Made by a program: the position numbers and the translations under genes. Of a stretch of 11,525 bases of DNA, positions 1 to 6,796 are shown piece after piece. The notes below the pieces were generated by a model. The model saw only the letters and a program-made list of their open reading frames with translations. It had not been told where the DNA came from and did not search any database. Source of the DNA: an uncultured Clostridia bacterium (lineage in GTDB: Bacteria > Bacillota > Clostridia > Oscillospirales > Acutalibacteraceae); the NCBI GenBank assembly GCA_937884625.1, contig CALGCE010000236.1, forward strand, positions 1-11,525, given 5' to 3'. How positions within the stretch are numbered: the first letter of the stretch is position 1; the number at the start of each line of letters is the position of its first letter.

Positions 1-21
1 TATTGCAAGGAAGTCCATCAT
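1..21 (-). CDS. Possible start of an unidentified gene (partial)
   Basis: On the minus strand an ATG at 21 (second ATG at 18) follows a GAGG and opens a frame reading MMDFLA before leaving the window. The ATG overlaps the TGA stop of the frame ending at 18 as ATGA, which is typical of translationally coupled operon genes. Too little is present to name a product, and the reading rests on a few codons only. Confidence 0.25.
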
Positions 22-110
22 GTCCTCACAACGAACTTCCTTGCGAGAGAGAAAACTTTAAGTGAAATATTCTCATAGGAAAGCGCATTTTTAACCGCTT
101 TTAGCGCATC
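18..110 (-). CDS. C-terminal remnant of an unidentified gene
   Basis: The minus strand from about 110 down to the TGA at 20-18 reads NGDALKAVKNALSYENISLK and then VFSLARKFVVRT. This has normal protein composition and ends in an ATGA overlap with a following frame. The same bases read on the plus strand give a stop (76-78) and no recognisable transposase sequence. Upstream, at about 105-118, the sequence becomes clear transposase in the other orientation, so the gene seems cut at a junction. I do not recognise the family. It could also be an accidental open frame opposite a decayed transposase 5' end. Confidence 0.35.
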   Translation of the reverse strand, partial: DALKAVKNALSYENISLKVFSLARKFVVRT

Positions 111-1059
111 GCCGTTTGAAACCGAAAAACTCATAACAGACCTTCGTGCGAACAATCCCGGTTGGGGAGCAAAAACAATAAAGAAAGTTTTGGAAAACCA
201 AGGCAACGAAAATATACCTTGCGTTAAAACCGTAAATAACATACTAAACCGATACGGTTGTATTTCAAAGGAAGAGTCATTAAAGCATCAGCCATATCAA
301 AGATTCGAAAGAGATAAATGCAACGAATTGTGGCAAACGGATTTCAAAGGTGAGTTTCTCACTTCCGACGGAAAGTATTGTTATCCGTTGGACATTCTTG
401 ATGATCATTCCAGATTTTTAATTAAAATCAAGCCATATCTTAATACGGAAAATGTGGTGAAATCCACATTTGAAGCAGCATTCAAAGAGTACGGTATGCC
501 AAAATCCATATTATCGGATAACGGCGCACAGTTTGCAAGATTCAGACGTGGATTTACTCAATTTGAAAAATGGTTAATGAATTTGGATATTTTACCGATA
601 CACGGAAGAATTAAACATCCGCAAACACAAGGTAAAATTGAACGGTTTCACAGAACTCTCAACAATGAGTTATTAAAGCACACAAAATTTGCCGATATAA
701 ATGATGCAAATGAAAAACTTCAATGTTGGAGAGATAAATATAACGATATCAGGCCTCACGAAGCATTAAATATGAAATGCCCGTCAGAGATATATGTTCC
801 GAGTGAGAGAATTTATCCTGATAAAATTTCAAAATATGAATACGGCGGGCAGTATCATGTAATAAAAGTGAATAGTTGGGGATATGTTAGATTTGATAGA
901 TGGCAAGTTTATTTGAGTGAAACTATGATAAATGAATATATAGAATTTCGCCCGAATCCCCATGGGGATTCCTTTGCTGCTTGCTATCGCAATTTCAAAA
1001 TCGCCGAGTTTGATACAGCCACCGGCAACCTTATTCATAGAAAAATTTCAAGACTGTAA
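79..1059 (+). pseudogene. IS481-like transposase, N-terminally truncated
   Basis: DDE (rve integrase-core) transposase of the IS481 kind, which would cut and join DNA at the ends of its own element. The open frame runs from 79, but recognisable sequence starts near SPFETEK (about 109) and the pattern NPGWGAKTIKKVL. The only start-like codon is an internal TTG at 190. Counting from that TTG, the catalytic triad is D51 (WQTDFKG), D110 (LSDNGAQF) and E151 (GKIERFHRT), followed by the usual RPHEAL segment and C-terminal beta domain. Family members are normally about 340-380 residues, so the N-terminal helix-turn-helix (roughly 80-100 residues) is missing. A TAG at 76-78 blocks the frame. The last codons overlap sequence that reads as cdaR on the other strand, so its TAA may be accidental. 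No terminal inverted repeat or target duplication is visible. It is probably inactive. Confidence 0.8.
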
Positions 1060-1385
1060 GTTCCGGCGTTATTTACGTCGGTTACAGAGGCGGAAAGCAA
1101 AAAATCTTCGGGTTTTAAGGAACTTACTATATAGTTAGGTCCGCTTACCGTAACGGTAAACTTTTGTGAAGTTACGTCGGATACTATTCCGAGTCCCATT
1201 TCACTTGCAACGGTGTTTTCAATTGAAATACTTGCCGTTATATCGGTAAAGGTCTGCTCCCTGACAGGATTTTGATTAATCATTATTACGAGCCAGATAA
1301 CAAAGGCGAAAACAAGCGATACCGTAACGGTAAATTTCTTATTATAAAGAAGTTTTCGGAGGTTAAAATTTAATATTTTTTTCAT
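1035..1385 (-). pseudogene. cdaR: CdaR, YbbR-domain regulator of CdaA (truncated)
   Basis: Membrane-anchored extracellular regulator of the diadenylate cyclase CdaA. The 116-residue product has a basic N-terminus, one transmembrane helix at about 16-37 (VSLVFAFVIWLVIMI), then the beginning of a YbbR domain (FTDITASISIENTVASEM, later VSGPNYIVSSLKPEDF and DVNNAGTYSLEI). CdaR proteins are usually 300-480 residues with three or four YbbR repeats, so most of the ectodomain is absent. True cdaR sequence seems to run to about 1045-1050, where it meets the transposase; the last residues (FL, stop) are probably junction sequence. The start is ATG 1385, overlapping the cdaA stop as TAATG, with GGAGG seven bases upstream (1397-1393). 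The usual next gene, glmM, is not seen. Identification rests on the YbbR pattern plus adjacency to cdaA. Confidence 0.85.
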
Positions 1386-2290
1386 TATTTTTCCTCCGTT
1401 TTATTCTTTCTGCCAAATTTTGGAATAAGATGTTTAAAGGCAGATATTGCTATATTGTCACGCTCTTCAAGTTCGGAATCTATAAGTTGACGTTTAAGTT
1501 CTGTGCAAAGTGATACGGCATTGTAATTTCTTGTCATTTCGCCGTCGTAAACCACCGATATGTTACCCGTTTCTTCCGATACCACCACTACCGTAGCATC
1601 TGAATTTTCCGTCATACCTATTGCCGCTCTGTGTCTTGTTCCCAAGTGTGACGAAAAACCTTTTGTTTGAGTAAGCGGCAGGATACAACCTGCGGCATAA
1701 AGTCTTCCATTTCTGATGATGAGAGCACCGTCGTGAAGCGGTGATTTGGGATAAAAAACATTATTTACCATTGAAACTGATGACACTGCATCTATAATTG
1801 TACCCGTATCAATAATTTCGCCTAATTGCGTTTTCCTTTCAAAAACGATTAACGCACCGATTTTATTCTCCTGCATTAAGCCTGCCGCTTTACAAACGGC
1901 ATCAATGCAATCGCTGAGTCTTTGAGTTTCATCGTCAAGAATCTTTGCCTTACCGAAATTCGCCTGACCTACCCTTTCAAGTATTCTGCGTATCTCAGGT
2001 TGAAAAATAATTGCAAGAGCAATAATTATCGAATCAACAACCGCCGAAAGCAACCAACGCATAACCGCAAGTTTAAACCAATTTGCAAGCAGGTAAACTA
2101 TAATCAAAACCGCTATTCCTTTAACAAGTTGCCCCGACCTTGTTTCACGCAAAAATTCCATTGCTTTATACAGAATAAGTGCTACTAGTAATATATCTAC
2201 AATGTCAAAAATCCTGATATTGGATATGGCATAAACTATTTGATTCCACAGCGTATAGACACCGCCAAGCAAAGTTCCCAAAATCATCAT
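1385..2290 (-). CDS. cdaA: CdaA diadenylate cyclase (c-di-AMP synthase)
   Basis: Membrane-bound enzyme condensing two ATP into cyclic di-AMP, which in Firmicutes controls potassium and osmolyte uptake and cell-wall integrity. The 301 residues are a full-length member (usual 270-300). Three hydrophobic helices lie at about 29-46, 57-74 and 80-97, followed by the DisA_N (DAC) domain at about 115-270. The active-site motifs are present: DGA at 187-189 (SPLHDGALII) and RHR at 219-221 (LGTRHRAAIG). Two adjacent ATGs (2290, 2287) are possible. The AAAGGA at 2296-2291 abuts the first and lies only three bases from the second, so the second is slightly more likely. The stop overlaps the cdaR start, so the two are translationally coupled. 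A good promoter lies upstream (2346-2318). The enzyme looks intact even though its partner gene is broken. Confidence 0.95.
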   Translation of the reverse strand: MMILGTLLGGVYTLWNQIVYAISNIRIFDIVDILLVALILYKAMEFLRETRSGQLVKGIAVLIIVYLLANWFKLAVMRWLLSAVVDSIIIALAIIFQPEIRRILERVGQANFGKAKILDDETQRLSDCIDAVCKAAGLMQENKIGALIVFERKTQLGEIIDTGTIIDAVSSVSMVNNVFYPKSPLHDGALIIRNGRLYAAGCILPLTQTKGFSSHLGTRHRAAIGMTENSDATVVVVSEETGNISVVYDGEMTRNYNAVSLCTELKRQLIDSELEERDNIAISAFKHLIPKFGRKNKTEEK

Positions 2291-2317
2291 TCCTTTGCAT
2301 TTATTATATTCTATATT

Positions 2318-2346
2318 ATTTTAACATAATTTTAACTGTCATTCAA
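2318..2346 (-). promoter_or_regulatory. Promoter for cdaA
   Basis: On the minus strand TTGAAT (2346-2341), a 17-base spacer, then TAAAAT (2323-2318), with a TG one base before the -10 (extended -10 form). It lies 28 bases before the cdaA ATG. The match to the sigma-A consensus and position is good. It has not been tested. Confidence 0.55.
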
Positions 2347-2375
2347 CCACTTTTTTGTATTTTTTGCAATAAATA

Positions 2376-2402
2376 TTTACAAAGTTTAAAAAATATGATA
2401 AT
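2376..2402 (+). promoter_or_regulatory. Weak promoter candidate for the two-component operon
   Basis: In the very AT-rich 2291-2469 region the best plus-strand pair is TTTACA (2376-2381) with GATAAT (2397-2402). The spacer is only 15 bases, and a 17-base alternative gives a poor -10. Base composition makes chance matches likely. It overlaps nothing else of note; the rest of this intergenic region is A/T runs. Confidence 0.3.
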
Positions 2403-2469
2403 GTTAATAAAAAGTTAAAAAAGAATAAAAAAATGACGTGTAGAATGATAAAAGACAGGAGGCGGTTTG

Positions 2470-3144
2470 ATGAGCAAAGCAACCGTTTTGATAGCAGATG
2501 ACGAGGAAAGAATAGTAACCTTAATATGCGATTTTTTAAATTCTGCGGATTATAAAACGATAAAGGCGTTTGACGGCAGGCAGGCACTTGACGTAATAGA
2601 AAATGGAAATGAGAAAATAGACCTTGCAATTATTGATATAATGATGCCCGAAATCGACGGTTGGGAACTTACCAAAATCATACGCAAGAAAAGCAATATG
2701 CCTATAATAATGCTCTCCGCCCGTTCGGAAGAATTTGATTTGTTGACGGGGTTTGAGTGCGGTGCAGATGAATATGTAACAAAACCGTTTTCTCCTGCGG
2801 TTTTAGTAAAGCGTGTTGAAGCACTTTTAAAACGTGCGGACGGCGTAAATGCAGACACTAAGCAATCAGGACTTGATATAAACGAGGACTCCTTTTCGGC
2901 AACACTTGACGGCAAGGTTTTGGAACTTACCCTTAAAGAATTTGAACTTTTATCCTATCTGTATGACAATCACGGTATAGTGCTTACACGTGACCAACTT
3001 TTAAACGCAATATGGGGGTACGATTACTTGGGGGATTCAAGAACGGTGGACTCTCACATAGCAAGACTCCGCACCAAATTAGGCGATTTCGGTACTTCCC
3101 ATCTTAAAACGATATACGGAATGGGGTATAAATTTGAAATTTAA
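2470..3144 (+). CDS. OmpR/PhoB-family response regulator
   Basis: Cytoplasmic transcription factor activated by phosphorylation from its partner kinase. The 224 residues have a standard two-domain layout: receiver at about 4-118 with acidic pocket D10-D11-E12, phospho-acceptor D56 (DLAIIDIMMP), switch S83 and K105 (EYVTKPF), then a winged-helix DNA-binding domain at about 128-224 ending in the typical IYGMGYKFEI. The start is ATG 2470, seven bases after AGGAGG (2457-2462); an in-frame TTG at 2467 is less suitable. Its end overlaps the start of the sensor kinase by 11 bases. The target genes cannot be read from the sequence. The neighbouring sortase and hydrolases are possible targets by location only. 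Confidence 0.95.
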   Translation: MSKATVLIADDEERIVTLICDFLNSADYKTIKAFDGRQALDVIENGNEKIDLAIIDIMMPEIDGWELTKIIRKKSNMPIIMLSARSEEFDLLTGFECGADEYVTKPFSPAVLVKRVEALLKRADGVNADTKQSGLDINEDSFSATLDGKVLELTLKEFELLSYLYDNHGIVLTRDQLLNAIWGYDYLGDSRTVDSHIARLRTKLGDFGTSHLKTIYGMGYKFEI

Positions 3145-4615
3145 AAACTATATTTTATGTTTGAATAAAAAGTTATGGTTTAACATATTTATACGTGTAG
3201 GAATAATCTTTGCTGTGTTCGTATTTGTAATAACGGTCGCAAACAACACCCTGCTTACATCCTTTTTTACCCTTAAACAAAAAAAATTACTTATATCACA
3301 GACCGAGCGTTTAAGCAAAATTGATATTAATAATCAGGTCCAGGTTTCAAATGTTCTTTCTGAAATTAGCGATACCTACAAATTTGACGTTGAGATATAC
3401 ACACAAAACGGCAATATACTTTACACTACACACGGCAGTCAAATGATGGACTTTTTTATTGTAGGTCAAAAAGATTTTTCAATGTCTCACGAAATCCTTA
3501 TTCCTAACAAAACAGAAAATTTGAAAGACGGAATAACCTTCCAGCAGTCAACAAGAAAATTTGACAACAGCGAATTTTTACTCTGCCGAAAACAAATTGA
3601 AAACGGTATATTTGCAGAAATACGGGTACAAAAAGAACTGATAACCTCCTCTTCCGCTACGGCAAGTGAATTTATAACTATTGTAGCACTAATCTGTTTT
3701 TTGATTTCGATAGTATGGATAATTGTTTTTGCCCGTAAATTTTCAAAACCTTTATCCCAGATGAATGAGATAACTAAAGATATGGCAGAACTTAAATTCG
3801 AGCGAAAACTCGATATTAAAAGCAAGGACGAAATAGGTCAACTTGCCCTATCAATAAATGAGATGTCAAATTCACTGTCGTCTTCATTGGAGGAACTTAA
3901 AACCGCCAACGGCAAACTGCGTGACGAAATACAACTTGAACGTGAACTTGATACTATGCGAAAAGGTTTTGTTGCCAACGTATCGCACGAACTGAAAACG
4001 CCTATATCAATAATAAGCGGTTATGCACAAGGTTTAAAACTAAACGTGAACACGCAGTCGAAAGAGGAATACTGCGACGTAATAATCGACGAAAGTGAGC
4101 GTATGAACGAACTTGTTTTAAGCATACTAGAACTTTCAAAATACGAATCGGGACAGATACCCTTAAACAAAGAAACTTTCGATATAGGTGTTTTGACCGA
4201 ACAGATGTTAAAGCGAATGGGTGCAAACGGCAATATTGCGGTATCAAATGAAATACCTCAAAACACAGTAATATACGCCGATAAATCCCAAACCGAGCAG
4301 GTTTTAAAGGTGTATCTCGAAAACGCATTTTCACATACCGATGACGGTGGCAAAATAACGGTAAACACTCAAAATATAAAAGACAAATTAAGAATTTGTG
4401 TATTTAATACAGGCAAGCAGATAGAGGAAGAAAAAATGCCCCAAATATGGCAGAGTTTTTACAGAGGCGATACTTCACACAAACGTGATAACACCCGTTT
4501 CGGATTAGGTCTTTCGATAGTTAATGCCATTATGAAAATGCATAACTGCGATTGCGGTGTATACAACACTGCCGACGGCGTTTGTTTTTGGTTTGAGGCA
4601 AATCAAACCGTTTGA
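3134..4615 (+). CDS. Sensor histidine kinase (HAMP, HisKA, HATPase)
   Basis: Membrane sensor that phosphorylates the overlapping response regulator. Of 493 residues: transmembrane helix 1 at about 16-37, an extracytoplasmic sensor of about 140 residues with no domain I can name, transmembrane helix 2 at about 179-200 (ITIVALICFLISIVWIIVF), a HAMP linker at about 200-255, and a HisKA domain with H285 (FVANVSHELKTP). The HATPase domain has an N box at N397 (VYLENAFSHT), a G1 region FNTG at 424-427 and a G2 box FGLGLSIV at 456-463. This is the VanS/BaeS-like class common in Firmicutes. The start is a TTG at 3134, chosen because it sits six bases after GGGG, lies just before helix 1, and no ATG occurs for about 100 codons. 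Its stop codon is embedded in the -35 box of the sortase promoter. Confidence 0.93.
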   Translation: MKFKNYILCLNKKLWFNIFIRVGIIFAVFVFVITVANNTLLTSFFTLKQKKLLISQTERLSKIDINNQVQVSNVLSEISDTYKFDVEIYTQNGNILYTTHGSQMMDFFIVGQKDFSMSHEILIPNKTENLKDGITFQQSTRKFDNSEFLLCRKQIENGIFAEIRVQKELITSSSATASEFITIVALICFLISIVWIIVFARKFSKPLSQMNEITKDMAELKFERKLDIKSKDEIGQLALSINEMSNSLSSSLEELKTANGKLRDEIQLERELDTMRKGFVANVSHELKTPISIISGYAQGLKLNVNTQSKEEYCDVIIDESERMNELVLSILELSKYESGQIPLNKETFDIGVLTEQMLKRMGANGNIAVSNEIPQNTVIYADKSQTEQVLKVYLENAFSHTDDGGKITVNTQNIKDKLRICVFNTGKQIEEEKMPQIWQSFYRGDTSHKRDNTRFGLGLSIVNAIMKMHNCDCGVYNTADGVCFWFEANQTV

Positions 4616-4640
4616 CATATAAACATTTTTATAATATAAT
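4612..4640 (+). promoter_or_regulatory. Perfect-consensus sigma-A promoter for the sortase
   Basis: TTGACA (4612-4617), exactly 17 bases, then TATAAT (4635-4640). Both hexamers are full consensus matches. The -35 box contains the kinase stop codon TGA (4613-4615). The expected start is about 4647, 12 bases before the GGAG at 4659-4662, so the leader is very short. The sortase should be strongly and independently transcribed. Confidence 0.85.
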
Positions 4641-4661
4641 CATTGTATCGTTTATTTTGGA

Positions 4662-5435
4662 GTGATATATACGGATAAGAAAAAGACACCTTCGCTTATT
4701 TTATTAATAATAGCGATTATCGTATTTTTGGTATGTGCTGTAATGCTTGTAATAAGGCTTTTGCCCGAAAAAGAGGATTTTGATAAATATAAAAATAACA
4801 ATTCGTCCACAGTAACCGATAAAGAGCAAGAAGTACAACTTCCCGACAATCCGATAGATTTTACTGCACTTAAAGCAGAAAACGATGAAGCAGTCGCTTG
4901 GATACAGGTTGACGGAACTGCAATAGACTATCCCGTTTTTCGAAGTTCTGTGGGTACAGACGATAATTTTTATCTTAATCACGATAGGTACAAAAAGTCC
5001 AAAATGGCAGGAAGTTTATACCTCCAACAGGTAAATTCAGGCGAGTTTACAGACCCCAATACCGTAATATACGGTCACAATATGCTTAACGGTTCTATGT
5101 TCGGCACACTAAAAAAATTCCGAAACACCACATTTTTCAACAACAACAGAAATATAACAGTATATACACCGGGTCATATATTAAAATACGAGATTTTTTC
5201 CGCATTTGTTTTCGATGACCGACACATCATTAATTCCTATGATTTTTATAATATGGAAAGTTATCAGTCGTTTATAGATATATGTAAAAATCCCGTAAGC
5301 GTTTCAAAAAATGTAATGAAAGATATACCCGTTACGACCGATGACAGAATAATAACGCTCAGCACCTGTACAAGTGCAGAAAACGAACGGTATATAGTAA
5401 TCGGTGTTTTGGTAAGCGATACGAAAACAAAATAA
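4662..5435 (+). CDS. Class B sortase
   Basis: Membrane-anchored cysteine transpeptidase that joins surface proteins bearing a sorting signal to peptidoglycan. Numbered from the GTG at 4662 (257 residues): basic N-terminus KKK at 6-8, one membrane helix at about 11-33, a short linker, then the sortase fold from about 65. Catalytic residues are H139 (VIYGHN), C236 (TLSTCTS) and R243 (ENERYIVIG). The long loop between the catalytic His and Cys is typical of class B. The annotated GTG is doubtful because it overlaps the GGAG (4659-4662). One extra G after 4670 would create ATG-ACG-GAT-AAG in this frame, six bases after GGAG, suggesting that the original start lost a base. No LPXTG- or NPQTN-type substrate is encoded in the window. 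Transcription comes from the consensus promoter at 4612-4640 and ends at 5434-5472. Confidence 0.92.
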   Translation: MIYTDKKKTPSLILLIIAIIVFLVCAVMLVIRLLPEKEDFDKYKNNNSSTVTDKEQEVQLPDNPIDFTALKAENDEAVAWIQVDGTAIDYPVFRSSVGTDDNFYLNHDRYKKSKMAGSLYLQQVNSGEFTDPNTVIYGHNMLNGSMFGTLKKFRNTTFFNNNRNITVYTPGHILKYEIFSAFVFDDRHIINSYDFYNMESYQSFIDICKNPVSVSKNVMKDIPVTTDDRIITLSTCTSAENERYIVIGVLVSDTKTK

Positions 5436-5472
5436 AAACATACCGCCGATTTAAAATCGGCGGTATGTTTTT
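5434..5472. terminator. Bidirectional rho-independent terminator
   Basis: A 17-bp perfect stem (5434-5450 with 5456-5472; core CATACCGCCGAT) around a five-base loop TTAAA, with A-rich left and T-rich right flanks. It therefore works in both directions. It separates the convergent sortase (stop 5433-5435) and holin (stop 5474-5472) genes and overlaps both stop codons. Confidence 0.9.
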
Positions 5473-5684
5473 TAACTTTGCTGTTCTGACTTAATTTCGG
5501 GAAGACCTGCTATACTTGTAAGGATAGAAAGTATACCCGACATAACTGCCGAACTTAATACTACTTTCCAATTAACCGTACATATCATAGCAGAAGTACC
5601 TATTGTGGCAATTGCCGTTTGAGCAATAGTCCTTACCGCTCTTATTGCCGCCGCTTTAAGCCATTGTTTTGATTTTATTTTCAT
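5472..5684 (-). CDS. Small holin, r1t/phiLC3-like
   Basis: A 70-residue membrane protein resembling phage r1t-type holins, which form membrane holes that release endolysin. It has a basic start (MKIKSKQWLKAAAIRAVRT), a first hydrophobic stretch at about 20-36 (AQTAIATIGTSAMICTV), a conserved-looking VNWKVVLSSAVMSGILSILTS segment forming the second helix at about 41-58, and the LPE tail typical of the family. AGGAGG (5696-5691) overlaps the amidase stop TAG and lies seven bases before ATG 5684, so the holin is coupled to the amidase. Order is amidase then holin on one transcript. No other phage gene is nearby. Confidence 0.8.
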   Translation of the reverse strand: MKIKSKQWLKAAAIRAVRTIAQTAIATIGTSAMICTVNWKVVLSSAVMSGILSILTSIAGLPEIKSEQQS

Positions 5685-5694
5685 AAAGTTCCTC

Positions 5695-6594
5695 CTACTT
5701 TAACAGATTGTTGACAATTGTCTGTATTGCAGAATAATCGTATCCTGCATCTGTCAATCTTTGCTTTCGCTCATTACCATTTCCCCAAAGTCCTTTTATT
5801 ACTTCATTTGCAATCTCGCCGTTGTTTTTCTTTGTGGGAGTAGCAGTAGTAGACAGTCTTGCATTTACTATCGGTTGGATAACAGCGTAGTCGTATCCTG
5901 CTTGGGCTAATTTTTGTTTTCGCTCTTCGCCGTTGCCCCAAAGTCCTTTTATGACCTCATCGGCTATCTGCTCTGCCGATTTTTGTGTATTTATCGGTGC
6001 TGCCGACACAGGTACGGTTTCGGTTATACTTACACCTGCCTGCTTTGCTATTACCTCCACACAGGCGTCCGCAACCTTTTGTGCAAAATCTTCTGTCAGG
6101 ATAATAGGTGTATCAACCGTACTGTCCATAAAACCGCATTCTACTAAAACGGCGGGCATTTCAGTTTCCCTGCATTCGCCTAAATCCGCCTGCCTTAGCG
6201 GTTGTGAGCGGTTGCCTTTAAGTCCTGTTGCACCTACTATGGCGTTGTAAATATCACTCTGCCACTGTTTGGTTTTTTCGTCCACTTTAAGATAGACATA
6301 AGCCTCCGTACCTCCGCCATTACCGCCGTTTATACCGGCATTATGGTGTATGGCAAGATAGAAGTCTGCTCCGAAATTGTTTGCTTTTTTTGCCCTTGCC
6401 GATATTGAAAGTTCACTGCCGTCATCAATACGAAGTACCTCAATACCGTCATAGCCTTTAAGGGCGGACTGTATCTTATCACAAACCCTTTTATTTAAAA
6501 CGTACTCTTTTGTTTCATTAGGGTCTATTGATTTAAGACACCTTTTTCCTGCGGTATTTAAGCCGTGACCGGCATTAAGTGCCAATTTAAACAT
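5695..6594 (-). CDS. N-acetylmuramoyl-L-alanine amidase with two CW_7 repeats (endolysin type)
   Basis: Zinc amidase cutting the bond between MurNAc and the stem peptide of peptidoglycan. Of 299 residues from ATG 6594: Amidase_3 domain at about 2-187 with likely zinc ligands H10 (LNAGHG), E30 and H83 (AIHHNAG) and catalytic E152 (VECGFMD). A linker follows, then two near-identical CW_7 (Cpl-7-like) wall-binding repeats at about 206-247 and 258-299, sharing EVIKGLWGNG, ERKQ and AGYDY. There is no signal peptide, as expected for a holin-dependent endolysin. ATG 6594 is preferred over GTG 6600 because AGGAGG (6609-6604) is nine bases from the former but only three from the latter. The holin follows after ten bases. 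A good promoter lies at 6662-6633. An orphan prophage lysis module or a domesticated autolysin are both possible. Confidence 0.92.
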   Translation of the reverse strand: MFKLALNAGHGLNTAGKRCLKSIDPNETKEYVLNKRVCDKIQSALKGYDGIEVLRIDDGSELSISARAKKANNFGADFYLAIHHNAGINGGNGGGTEAYVYLKVDEKTKQWQSDIYNAIVGATGLKGNRSQPLRQADLGECRETEMPAVLVECGFMDSTVDTPIILTEDFAQKVADACVEVIAKQAGVSITETVPVSAAPINTQKSAEQIADEVIKGLWGNGEERKQKLAQAGYDYAVIQPIVNARLSTTATPTKKNNGEIANEVIKGLWGNGNERKQRLTDAGYDYSAIQTIVNNLLK

Positions 6595-6606
6595 AATCAC
6601 ATACCT

Positions 6607-6625
6607 CCTAAAAAATTATTTTAGG
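6607..6625 (-). repeat. Small inverted repeat touching the amidase ribosome site
   Basis: CCTAAAA (6607-6613) and TTTTAGG (6619-6625) are perfect complements around five bases. In the mRNA the 3' arm shares its AGG with the amidase AGGAGG, so folding would partly cover the ribosome site. The stem is short and AT-rich, so any effect would be weak. Confidence 0.3.
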
Positions 6626-6632
6626 CTCACTC

Positions 6633-6662
6633 ATTATATGATTTTTTTATCTCAAATGTTAA
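6633..6662 (-). promoter_or_regulatory. Promoter for the amidase-holin pair
   Basis: On the minus strand TTAACA (6662-6657), an 18-base spacer, then a perfect TATAAT (6638-6633). It lies 38 bases before the amidase ATG and downstream of the M23-gene terminator, so the lysis pair is its own unit. Confidence 0.6.
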
Positions 6663-6732
6663 AGCCCCTCGCAACCCAAAACAATAATATACCTTCCTTT
6701 TGCGACCTTTACCGACATATATTATATTTATA

Positions 6733-6777
6733 AAAAATTTTGAGCAGTCACCCAACGAGTGACTGCTCAAAATTTTT
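6733..6777 (-). terminator. Rho-independent terminator after the M23 gene
   Basis: A 19-bp perfect stem (6733-6751 with 6759-6777; core GAGCAGTCAC) around a seven-base loop, followed on the minus strand by a T run. It is 20 bases after the M23 stop, and separates that gene from the amidase promoter. The stem is nearly symmetrical and could also act on plus-strand transcripts. The remaining sequence 6663-6732 shows nothing recognisable. Confidence 0.88.
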
Positions 6778-6796
6778 ATAGTATTCTTTTTTAGTT

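Noticed and set aside
5..44. 10-bp inverted repeat GCAAGGAAGT / ACTTCCTTGC with a 20-base gap
   Set aside because: It is perfect, but it lies at the window edge, has no T run, does not coincide with a transposase end and has no partner elsewhere in the window. It may be chance or a chimera tip.
829..1038. Minus-strand frame of 69 codons inside the transposase
   Set aside because: It is opposite a clear transposase domain, lacks a recognisable domain, and has no ribosome site that I could support.
2291..2469. Possible riboswitch or small RNA in the divergent intergenic region
   Set aside because: Only A/T runs and promoter-like hexamers are present. No stable stem or known aptamer core is visible.
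2339..2629. Minus-strand frame of 96 codons over the intergenic region and regulator start
   Set aside because: It covers the divergent promoters and the response regulator N-terminus, and its Leu/Phe-rich composition follows from antisense A/T runs.
4406..4414. Kinase G1 box reads FNTG instead of the textbook DxGxG
   Set aside because: Many Firmicute VanS/BaeS-like kinases have N-S/T-G here, so this alone does not indicate a dead enzyme.
5755..5950. Imperfect direct repeats in DNA within the amidase gene
   Set aside because: They are explained by the two CW_7 protein repeats, a normal wall-binding feature, not a separate DNA element.
5914..6250. Two plus-strand frames across the amidase gene
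   Set aside because: They are shadows of the amidase coding strand. No promoter or ribosome site was found.
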